Assembly (NCBI RefSeq): GCF_002155145.1
Contig: NZ_CP021323.1
Span: 2,976,001 to 3,040,000 of the forward strand
Direction: 5' to 3'
Source: Kushneria konosiri
GTDB lineage: Bacteria > Pseudomonadota > Gammaproteobacteria > Pseudomonadales > Halomonadaceae
DNA length: 64,000 nucleotides
The translations under genes and the position numbers were made by a program. The notes beneath the pieces are model-generated. The model was not told the DNA's origin. It saw nothing but the letters and a program-made list of their open reading frames with translations, and did not search any database. Below are positions 58,151-64,000 of this stretch, in pieces (positions within the stretch are counted from its first letter, which is position 1; each line of letters opens with the position of its first letter).

Positions 58151-58179
58151 TTGACACTTTCACGGACAATCCCTATTAT
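58151..58179 (+). promoter_or_regulatory. Near-perfect sigma70 promoter for yceD-rpmF-fab
   Basis: Consensus TTGACA (58151-58156), 17-base spacer, TATTAT (58174-58179). The expected transcription start (58185-58188) lies only about one to four bases before the yceD ATG at 58189. Confidence 0.85.
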
Positions 58180-58188
58180 TGCGCGCCT

Positions 58189-58713
58189 ATGTCAACCACG
58201 CGACTACCCAAAACGGTCGAGCCCTATCGGCTTGCTGCCAGCGGCGAACGTCTGGAAGGGAGAATTCCACTCTCTGCCATGCCTCGTTTCGTCGATGCCA
58301 TCGGCCGGCAGGAGGCCGAATGTCATGTTGTCATGACGTTTGATCTTGATGCACAGCGTCAGCATTATATCGAAGGCTCACTTGTTGCCGATGTCGAGAT
58401 GCCCTGTCAGCGGTGTCTGCAGGCCATGCCGGTTCATCTTGAAAGCACTTTTCTGCTTGGCATGGTGACCAGTGATGAGCGTGCAGCGACACTGCCGGCA
58501 CGTTACGAGCCGGTACTTGTGGAAGACGAACATCTGGCTTTGCTGCCGGTTGTCGAGGACGAATTGCTTCTGACGCTTCCGCAGGTGGTTTATCACGACG
58601 AAGCGGATTGCGCCGTTTCTCGAGATGCGCTGCAAAGTGGTGACGAAGTCGAGCAAACGCCGGCGCGAGCCGATAACCCGTTCAGTGTGCTTCGCTCCCT
58701 GAAGGATCACTGA
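58189..58713 (+). CDS. yceD: YceD (DUF177), 23S rRNA accumulation protein
   Basis: 174-residue DUF177/YceD protein, required for normal 23S rRNA levels in enteric bacteria and plants. Family features are LPKTVEPYRLAA, the CQRCLQ motif in VEMPCQRCLQAMPVHLES, the acidic centre VVEDELLLTLPQVVYH and the C-terminal NPFSVLRSLKDH. The N-terminus aligns with E. coli YceD so the ATG at 58189 is firm, yet there is no ribosome site before it and the promoter abuts it. It is co-transcribed with rpmF, the typical pair. Confidence 0.93.
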   Translation: MSTTRLPKTVEPYRLAASGERLEGRIPLSAMPRFVDAIGRQEAECHVVMTFDLDAQRQHYIEGSLVADVEMPCQRCLQAMPVHLESTFLLGMVTSDERAATLPARYEPVLVEDEHLALLPVVEDELLLTLPQVVYHDEADCAVSRDALQSGDEVEQTPARADNPFSVLRSLKDH

Positions 58714-58751
58714 GTCTTTTTTGACGTTACGTTACAACCGGAGACAACCCA

Positions 58752-58928
58752 ATGGCTGTCCAACAGAATCGCAAGTCCCGTTCCAGGCGCGGTATGCGTC
58801 GTGCTCACGACGCTCTGACAGCGCCGACACTGTCCCAGGACAAGGAAACCGGCACTACTCATCTCCGTCACCATGTTGCACCGGACGGATACTATCGTGG
58901 CCGCAAGGTCATTGACGTCGAAGAATAA
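58752..58928 (+). CDS. rpmF: 50S ribosomal protein L32
   Basis: 58-residue L32, too short for a usual ORF cutoff. Sequence begins [20 protein letters not shown], continues [19 protein letters not shown] and ends [13 protein letters not shown]; the central zinc Cys pairs of some L32 forms are replaced, as in other Cys-free gammaproteobacterial L32. It lies 38 bases after yceD with GGAGACAACCC before the ATG; plsX starts one base after its stop. Confidence 0.97.
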   Translation: MAVQQNRKSRSRRGMRRAHDALTAPTLSQDKETGTTHLRHHVAPDGYYRGRKVIDVEE

Positions 58929-59951
58929 ATGATTCGGGCGATGCCGCCCTTGCGTATCGCCATCGACGCCATGGGCGGGGATTACGGTCCCCGCGCTACT
59001 GTTCCTGGGGCAGCACTTGCACTGGCGCAAAGACCGGATGCATATGCCACGCTCTACGGCAGACGTCACCTGCTTGACGTCGAACTCTCTCGATTACCTG
59101 CTTCTCTTGCGCATGTCCGTAATCGCATCGATGTCATTGAAGCCGGTGACGGCCTGCCTGTTGACGTGACGCCTTCCCGCATTCTTCGCGATACCTTCGA
59201 TGGCAGCCTTTACGCAAGTCTTGGTGCCTTGCGAAGCGGCGACGCCTGTGCCTGTGTCAGCGCAGAGCATACCGGCGCCATTATGGCGTTGGGGCGACGC
59301 GATGTCGGTATGCTGGATAATGTAGCGCGTGCCGCTATCAGTGCAGCTATTCCCACCGTCTCTCGAAAACCCTGCTATATGCTGGACCTTGGTGCCAATG
59401 TCGACGTGCGCGCCGAACATCTTGTAGATTTTGCCTCGATGGGCGCTGCCATGGTCAGGCTGGTGGATGGCGTGCAGCTGCCAAGAGTCGGGCTTTTAAA
59501 CGTGGGCACCGAGAGTTCCAAGGGAGAACGCCGAGTACGTGAAGCCGATATGCTGCTTCGCGGCGGTGACCATACTCGTTTCGAATATGTCGGTTATATC
59601 GAAGGGGATGCACTTTTCACTGGTAATACTGACGTTGCCATCTGTGACGGAATGGTGGGCAATGTCGCGCTCAAAAGCAGTGAGGGGTTGGCTCGAATGC
59701 TCGGTGAGCGTCTTCGAAGCGAGTTTCAGATCGGCTGGTATGCCCGTATGGTGGGGTGGCTGGGCACGCCGGTATTGCGCCGCTTCATGCAGGAGCTTAA
59801 CCCCGTGAGATATAATGGCGCCAGCTTTCTGGGGCTGAAGTCCACGGTTGTGAAAAGCCATGGTAATGCACGCGCCGAAGGATTTGCCTATGCTGTGCGC
59901 CGTGCACTGGATGAAGCCGCGATGAATTTGCCGGAAAGGTTGATGTCATAG
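58929..59951 (+). CDS. plsX: Phosphate acyltransferase PlsX
   Basis: 340-residue enzyme converting acyl-ACP and phosphate to acyl-phosphate for phospholipid synthesis. Typical segments are LRIAIDAMGGDYGPRATVPG, VSAEHTGAIMALGRRDVGML, LGANVDVRAEHLVDFASMGA, LLNVGTESSKGE and the C-terminal YNGASFLGLKSTVVKSHGNA. ATG at 58929 directly follows the rpmF stop (TAAATG); an internal ATG at 58941 is a less likely alternative. A peripheral membrane enzyme in the conserved rpmF-plsX-fab cluster. Confidence 0.96.
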   Translation: MIRAMPPLRIAIDAMGGDYGPRATVPGAALALAQRPDAYATLYGRRHLLDVELSRLPASLAHVRNRIDVIEAGDGLPVDVTPSRILRDTFDGSLYASLGALRSGDACACVSAEHTGAIMALGRRDVGMLDNVARAAISAAIPTVSRKPCYMLDLGANVDVRAEHLVDFASMGAAMVRLVDGVQLPRVGLLNVGTESSKGERRVREADMLLRGGDHTRFEYVGYIEGDALFTGNTDVAICDGMVGNVALKSSEGLARMLGERLRSEFQIGWYARMVGWLGTPVLRRFMQELNPVRYNGASFLGLKSTVVKSHGNARAEGFAYAVRRALDEAAMNLPERLMS

Positions 59952-59975
59952 AAATTTCGTATGGCGAAGTGCTGA

Positions 59976-60003
59976 TTGAGCCTGCACTGCAGGCGTTTAT
60001 AAT
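59976..60003 (+). promoter_or_regulatory. Putative internal promoter for fabD
   Basis: TTGAGC (59976-59981), 16-base spacer, TATAAT (59998-60003), in the 96-base gap between plsX and fabD. It suggests that fabD-fabG can be transcribed independently. Confidence 0.65.
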
Positions 60004-60047
60004 GCTTCGCTTATTTAATCTTCAATGAGCTAGTACAGGTGAATCAG

Positions 60048-61004
60048 ATGAGCAATGCCCTCGCCCTGGTCTTTCCCGGTCAGGGTTCTCAGCAGCTGGG
60101 CATGCTGCGAGAGCTCGCCGAACGTTACAGCGTGGTGCGAACGACCTTCGAGGAGGCTTCAGATGCGCTTGGGTACGATCTCTGGCATGTGACTCAGGAA
60201 GGGCCCGAAACGGCGCTCAATGCAACAGCCTGCACGCAGCCGGCGCTGCTGACCGCCAGTGTTGCCATCTGGCGCGTCTGGCAGGAGCTTGAAGGCCCGC
60301 GTCCAGCTGCCATGTCCGGCCATAGTCTGGGCGAATACAGTGCGCTGGTCTGTGCAGGTGCGATGAGCTTCGCTGATGGTGTCCGGCTGGTGCGCCTGCG
60401 CGGGGAGGCGATGCAGGATGCCGTGCCGGCCGGACAAGGCGGGATGGCGGCGATACTGGGGCTCGATGACGATGTCGTGGAAGCGGTATGTGAAGAAGCC
60501 GCACAGGGTAGCGTTGTCTCGGCCGTCAACTATAACTCGCCAGGGCAGGTGGTGATCGCCGGAGAAAAGGCCGCCGTCGAGCGTGCCATCGCTCTTTGCC
60601 AGGAGCGCGGCGCTCGCCGTGCCATGCCGCTTCCGGTATCGGTACCATCGCACTGTGCGCTGATGAAACCTGCCGCCGAGCGTCTTGAGCAGGCCATGAT
60701 TGATATCGACCTGCGTCAGCCGCGCTATCGTGTTATCCAGAATGTGGATGCCGCCTGGCATGAAGATATTGATACCATCAAGACGCGGCTGGTTCAGCAA
60801 TTGTACCGTCCGGTGCTCTGGACACGCTGTGTGGAAATCCTTTGCGAGCAGGGTGCCAGCGTCTTTATCGAGTGTGGTCCCGGGAAGGTGCTGACAGGAC
60901 TGGGCAAGCGCATCGCACGTCAAAGTCGTGGGCTTGCGGTCAATGATCCTGAATCGCTGGCAGCAGCGATCGAGCTGGCAAAAGAGACGCCAGAAGGTCA
61001 ATAA
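60048..61004 (+). CDS. fabD: Malonyl-CoA:ACP transacylase FabD
   Basis: 318-residue enzyme that loads malonate onto ACP. It begins ALALVFPGQGSQQLGML, has the nucleophile S93 in GHSLGEYSALVCAG, the Arg in RLRGEAMQ, and the active-site His in VPSHCALM. The ATG at 60048 is preceded by AGGTGA at the right distance; the GTG at 60039 is part of that ribosome site. Confidence 0.96.
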   Translation: MSNALALVFPGQGSQQLGMLRELAERYSVVRTTFEEASDALGYDLWHVTQEGPETALNATACTQPALLTASVAIWRVWQELEGPRPAAMSGHSLGEYSALVCAGAMSFADGVRLVRLRGEAMQDAVPAGQGGMAAILGLDDDVVEAVCEEAAQGSVVSAVNYNSPGQVVIAGEKAAVERAIALCQERGARRAMPLPVSVPSHCALMKPAAERLEQAMIDIDLRQPRYRVIQNVDAAWHEDIDTIKTRLVQQLYRPVLWTRCVEILCEQGASVFIECGPGKVLTGLGKRIARQSRGLAVNDPESLAAAIELAKETPEGQ

Positions 61005-61055
61005 AGGCGTGCGAATACGCAGCACAAGACATCAATCCCAAAAGGGAAGGCAAGC

Positions 61056-61796
61056 ATGAGTGAAGCAAGAGTGGCACTGGTTACCGGTGCAACACGCGGC
61101 ATTGGCCAGGCCATTGCTCGTGAGCTGGGTCGACAGGGCCATACGGTTATTGGAACGGCCACCAGCGAGGATGGCGCGCGTCGCATCGAGGATGATCTTG
61201 CCGCGCACTCCATAACCGGAGCGGGTATGGTCCTCAACGTAACGGACAGCGCTGCCATTGATCAGGTGCTGAGCGAGATCACCGAGCGTTTTGGTGCTCC
61301 CTTGATTCTGGTCAACAATGCTGGCATCACTCGTGATAACCTGTTGATGCGCATGAAGGATAACGAGTGGGACGAGGTTCTGGATACCAACCTCACCTCG
61401 GTATATCGTGTATCAAAGGCTTGCCTGAAAGCCATGACGCGCGCACGTTTCGGTCGTATCGTTAATATAAGTTCCGTTGTCGCAACACTGGGCAATGCGG
61501 GTCAGAGTAACTATGCTGCGGCAAAGGCAGGCATGGAAGGCTTTACCCGCTCACTGGCGCGCGAGCTTGCTTCGCGTAATGTTACGGTCAATGCCGTAGC
61601 GCCCGGGTTTATCGCAACCGACATGACCAGTGAGCTGCCAGAGAAACACAAGGAATCATTGCTGAGTCAGATTCCGCTGTCGCGCCTGGGGCAACCCGAG
61701 GAAATTGCAGCGGCTGCTTGTTTTCTGACCAGCGATGTCGCCGGGTACATCACCGGTGAAACGCTGCATGTCAATGGCGGTATGAACATGCGCTAG
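61056..61796 (+). CDS. fabG: 3-oxoacyl-ACP reductase FabG
   Basis: 246-residue SDR that reduces beta-ketoacyl-ACP with NADPH. Cofactor site LVTGATRGIGQAIARELG, structural NNAG in LVNNAGITRDNLL, the catalytic Ser in NISSVVATLGN and Tyr-Lys in YAAAKAG; C-terminal ITGETLHVNGGMNM. AAGGGAAGG precedes the ATG. Part of the fab cluster, which also supplies octanoyl-ACP to LipB. Confidence 0.97.
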   Translation: MSEARVALVTGATRGIGQAIARELGRQGHTVIGTATSEDGARRIEDDLAAHSITGAGMVLNVTDSAAIDQVLSEITERFGAPLILVNNAGITRDNLLMRMKDNEWDEVLDTNLTSVYRVSKACLKAMTRARFGRIVNISSVVATLGNAGQSNYAAAKAGMEGFTRSLARELASRNVTVNAVAPGFIATDMTSELPEKHKESLLSQIPLSRLGQPEEIAAAACFLTSDVAGYITGETLHVNGGMNMR

Positions 61797-61814
61797 AACC
61801 GACAAAGGACGCTG

Positions 61815-61841
61815 TTGCGTCCGAGAAAGACGGTCTATAAA
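61815..61841 (+). promoter_or_regulatory. Possible acpP promoter
   Basis: TTGCGT, 15-base spacer, TATAAA (61836-61841), in the gap before acpP. Short spacing makes it weak as seen; acpP usually needs high expression and often has its own promoter. Confidence 0.35.
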
Positions 61842-61889
61842 CTACCGCCAGTTTTGATCTGGCGACTCGTAAACCAGGAGTGATGATAA

Positions 61890-62123
61890 ATGAGTACCAT
61901 CGAAGAGCGCGTTAAAAAAGTTGTTGCCGAACGCTTGAACGTCAAGGAAGAAGAGATCCAGAACAGCTCTTCCTTTACTGAAGATCTGGGCGCCGACTCG
62001 CTCGACACCGTGGAACTGGTAATGGCTCTCGAAGAGGAATTCGATACCGAAATTCCCGACGAAGAAGCAGAGAAGATCACTACCGTGCAGGAAGCGATCG
62101 ACTACATCGTCGCTCACCAGTAA
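61890..62123 (+). CDS. acpP: Acyl carrier protein
   Basis: 77-residue acidic carrier protein. The phosphopantetheine attachment residue is S37 in [32 protein letters not shown] and [18 protein letters not shown] are classical. AGGAG lies upstream. It carries intermediates for FabD, FabG, FabF, PlsX and LipB, all encoded in this window. Confidence 0.98.
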   Translation: MSTIEERVKKVVAERLNVKEEEIQNSSSFTEDLGADSLDTVELVMALEEEFDTEIPDEEAEKITTVQEAIDYIVAHQ

Positions 62124-62165
62124 GTTTTTGGCGCAATCCAGCCTTCCGGGCCAGGATTGACCGGT

Positions 62166-62198
62166 AAAGCCGCCCCCTCTGGGAGCGGCTTTATTTTT
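62166..62198 (+). terminator. Intrinsic terminator after acpP
   Basis: Stem AAAGCCGC / GCGGCTTT with an imperfect inner CCC/GGG pairing, followed by ATTTTT. It partly separates acpP from fabF. Confidence 0.8.
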
Positions 62199-62292
62199 AA
62201 ATGGCATTAACCGGCAAACGGCATACGCTGCGCCGGGCCTTTCAAGCTGAATCATCAGGATATATCAGTCAGAGACCGAGCCGATAGAATCG

Positions 62293-62298
62293 GTATAA
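62293..62298 (+). promoter_or_regulatory. Possible -10 element of fabF
   Basis: TATAAT about 93 bases before the fabF start, next to a small dyad CCGAT-AGA-ATCGG. No good -35 is present. Confidence 0.35.
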
Positions 62299-62390
62299 TG
62301 GCCCGGATATATCATGCAGCAGGCGGTCGGGTATCCAGCAGTAATTCATGCTCTCGGGCGCACTCATCTGTCTTTTTTGGAGGAAAAACG

Positions 62391-63629
62391 ATGCCTCGCA
62401 GAAGGGTCGTGGTGACCGGCATCGGTCTGGTAACACCGGTGGGTAATACAACGGATGCCACCTGGGACAGTATCAAGGCTGGCAAAAGCGGTATCGGAGC
62501 GATCGAGCATTTTGATGCCAGTGGTTTGAACACTCGCTTCAGCGGTGCTGTGAAAGGCTTTGATCCAGCCCCCTGGTTCAATCCGAAAGATGCCAAAAAA
62601 ATGGATCTTTTCATCCAGTATGGCATTGCAGCTTCGGTTCAGGCGGTACAGAACTCGGGCATTACCTGCAGCGAAGAAAACGCTCACCGCATCGGGGTTG
62701 CCATTGGTTCAGGCATCGGCGGGTTGCCGATGATCGAGACCAACCATCAGTCGTTGCTGAAGTCGGGGGCGCGTCGTATTTCTCCCTTCTTCGTGCCTGG
62801 TTCGATCATCAACATGATCGCTGGCAATCTGGCCATTCAGTTTGGCTTTCGCGGCCCCAATATCGCCATTACAACGGCGTGTACATCGGGAACGCACAAC
62901 ATTGGCTACGGCGCACGTACCATTGCCTATGGTGACGCTGACGTCATGGTGTGTGGTGGGGCTGAAATGGCCAGCACGCCGTTGGGTGTTGGGGGCTTTT
63001 CCGCCGCCAGAGCGCTGTCGACCCGTAACGATGATCCGCAGGCCGCCAGTCGACCGTGGGATCGCGACCGTGATGGCTTCGTGCTCTCCGATGGTGCCGG
63101 AATTCTGGTGCTGGAAGAGTACGAGCACGCAAAAGCGCGCGGTGCGAACATCCTGGCGGAGTGTGCCGGTTTTGGCATGAGTGATGATGCGTGGCACATG
63201 ACAGCACCGCCCAGCGATGGTGCCGGCGCTGCCATGGCCATGAGCAACGCCATTCGCGATGCCGGGCTTGATCCTTCAAGCATCGATTACATCAATGCTC
63301 ATGGCACCTCCACGATGGTGGGCGATGTGGCAGAAAGCCTTGCCATCGAAAAGGTGCTGGGTGCTTCAGCGCGTGATGTGGCCATCAGCTCGACCAAGTC
63401 AATGATCGGACATCTGCTGGGCGCTGCCGGGGCAGTCGAGGCGGCTTTCTCCATTCTGGCCCTGCGCGATCAGGTCGCTCCACCGACCATCAATCTGGAC
63501 AATCCTGACGAGCAATGCCGTCTGGATTACGTGCCGCATACTGCACGTGAAATGAAAATCGAGCATGTGCTGTCCAATTCGTTCGGTTTTGGTGGCACCA
63601 ACGGTTCGCTGGTATTTTCGCGTATCTGA
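62391..63629 (+). CDS. fabF: 3-oxoacyl-ACP synthase II FabF
   Basis: 412-residue condensing enzyme elongating acyl-ACPs, needed for cis-vaccenate formation and thermal control in E. coli. Catalytic residues: C164 in [11 protein letters not shown], first His in [11 protein letters not shown] and second His in [36 protein letters not shown] is the usual start; the ATG at 62391 has TGGAGGAAAAA upstream, so the longer frame from 62298 is not used. Confidence 0.97.
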   Translation: MPRRRVVVTGIGLVTPVGNTTDATWDSIKAGKSGIGAIEHFDASGLNTRFSGAVKGFDPAPWFNPKDAKKMDLFIQYGIAASVQAVQNSGITCSEENAHRIGVAIGSGIGGLPMIETNHQSLLKSGARRISPFFVPGSIINMIAGNLAIQFGFRGPNIAITTACTSGTHNIGYGARTIAYGDADVMVCGGAEMASTPLGVGGFSAARALSTRNDDPQAASRPWDRDRDGFVLSDGAGILVLEEYEHAKARGANILAECAGFGMSDDAWHMTAPPSDGAGAAMAMSNAIRDAGLDPSSIDYINAHGTSTMVGDVAESLAIEKVLGASARDVAISSTKSMIGHLLGAAGAVEAAFSILALRDQVAPPTINLDNPDEQCRLDYVPHTAREMKIEHVLSNSFGFGGTNGSLVFSRI

Positions 63630-63642
63630 TGAGGATGCAGGC

Positions 63643-64000
63643 ATGATCGGCTCGGATAGCACTGATCCCATGGTGGCTCTGACAGATCGGGGGCTTGCCT
63701 ACGGGGATGGTCTGTTCGAAACCGTGCTGGTAAGAGACGGGACGCCTCTGTTGTGGAATGAGCACTGCGCTCGCCTGATTCATGGGGCACATCGTCTTGG
63801 CTTTGAGCCGCCCTCGAGAGGGTGGCTGGATGCTCTGCCTGAAAAGGCGCCTCGGGGCGAGCATGTGCTCAAGGTCGTCCTGACCCGTGGCAGCGGTGGG
63901 CGTGGTTATCGTCCGCCTGATCCAGCCGAGCCGCGCTGTTATTGGCAGTTCACGCCGTTTACGCCCATGCCCGAACGCTGGGAGCAAGGGGTCAGCGTTC
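63643..64000 (+). CDS. pabC: Aminodeoxychorismate lyase PabC, 3'-truncated by window edge
   Basis: First 119 codons of a class IV PLP-dependent enzyme that makes p-aminobenzoate from aminodeoxychorismate. DRGLAYGDGLFETVLVRDG, WNEHCARLIHGAHRLGF and LKVVLTRGSGGRGYRPP are typical of PabC. The frame stays open to the end of the window. GAGGATGCAGG precedes the ATG, 13 bases after fabF. The fabF-pabC order is conserved in gammaproteobacteria. Confidence 0.93.
   Translation, partial: MIGSDSTDPMVALTDRGLAYGDGLFETVLVRDGTPLLWNEHCARLIHGAHRLGFEPPSRGWLDALPEKAPRGEHVLKVVLTRGSGGRGYRPPDPAEPRCYWQFTPFTPMPERWEQGVSV

Noticed and set aside
58731-58738. Exact GTTACAAC (complement of the enteric Ter core GTTGTAAC) in the rpmF leader
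   Set aside because: An exact 8-mer is expected about twice by chance in 64 kb on both strands, and the flanks do not match a Ter site.
60159-61025. 288-codon minus-strand frame opposite fabD
   Set aside because: Shadow of the GC-rich fabD coding sequence; no recognisable protein features.

Overview
This is a 64 kb stretch of chromosomal, mostly housekeeping DNA from a gammaproteobacterium. There are no insertion sequences, prophage genes, CRISPR arrays or tRNA/rRNA genes that I can see. The gene order from topA to fabF/pabC (topA, DUF6586-like, small ORF, lexA, TetR, nagZ ... mfd, long GAPDH, nqrA-F, sth, lolC-D, comEC, msbA, lpxK, ycaR, kdsB, ptp, murB, rne, rluC, HAD, sppA, maf, yceD, rpmF, plsX, fabD, fabG, acpP, fabF, pabC) matches, from memory, the Pseudomonas order, with local insertions. 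The Na+-pumping NQR, the moderate-to-high GC and the acidic proteins point to a Halomonadaceae-like (Halomonas/Kushneria-type) marine or halophilic bacterium. That assignment is an inference.

Layout. 1-5.4 kb: cell-elongation/wall cluster mrdA(partial)-rodA-mltB-rlpA-dacA. 5.4-7.5 kb: ybeD-lipB-lipA (lipoate). 7.6-9.3 kb: msrPQ (periplasmic methionine sulfoxide repair). 9.3-12.1 kb: an MDR oxidoreductase, a Nudix hydrolase and a DUF429-like protein. 12.1-13.6 kb: pyruvate kinase. 14-17.5 kb: topA and two small unknown genes. 17.8-22.4 kb: lexA divergent from a PsrA-like TetR gene, then nagZ, a large MscS-type channel and a hypoxanthine phosphoribosyltransferase. 22.5-27.8 kb: mfd divergent from a long-form GAPDH. 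28-35.8 kb: nqrABCDEF, nqrM, sth. 35.9-39.2 kb: a YrhK-like protein, a Tus-type replication-terminator protein, and the agmatine pathway aguA-aguB. 39.3-50.6 kb: lolC-lolD, an SDR, a DUF2062 protein, comEC, then the envelope operon msbA-lpxK-ycaR-kdsB-ptp-murB. 50.6-58 kb: rne divergent from rluC-HAD-sppA, and maf. 58.1-64 kb: yceD-rpmF-plsX-fabD-fabG-acpP-fabF-pabC(partial), the fatty-acid synthesis cluster.

How the genes work together. Three themes dominate: envelope construction (peptidoglycan elongation, lipid A/Kdo, lipoprotein sorting, fatty acid and phospholipid precursors), energy and redox (NQR sodium pump, transhydrogenase, GAPDH, pyruvate kinase, lipoate), and genome upkeep (topA, lexA, mfd, tus, comEC). 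Strong intrinsic terminators separate most blocks, and several are bidirectional between convergent genes.

Most notable: (1) murB is split by a single-base excess in a T8 run exactly at its catalytic Ser loop; (2) a short Tus homologue with a Ter-like element overlapping its promoter; (3) a near-perfect sigma70 promoter so close to yceD that the mRNA should be leaderless; (4) a long rne leader and a repeat-containing RNase E tail; (5) nqr without apbE. I found no convincing entirely new multi-gene system here.
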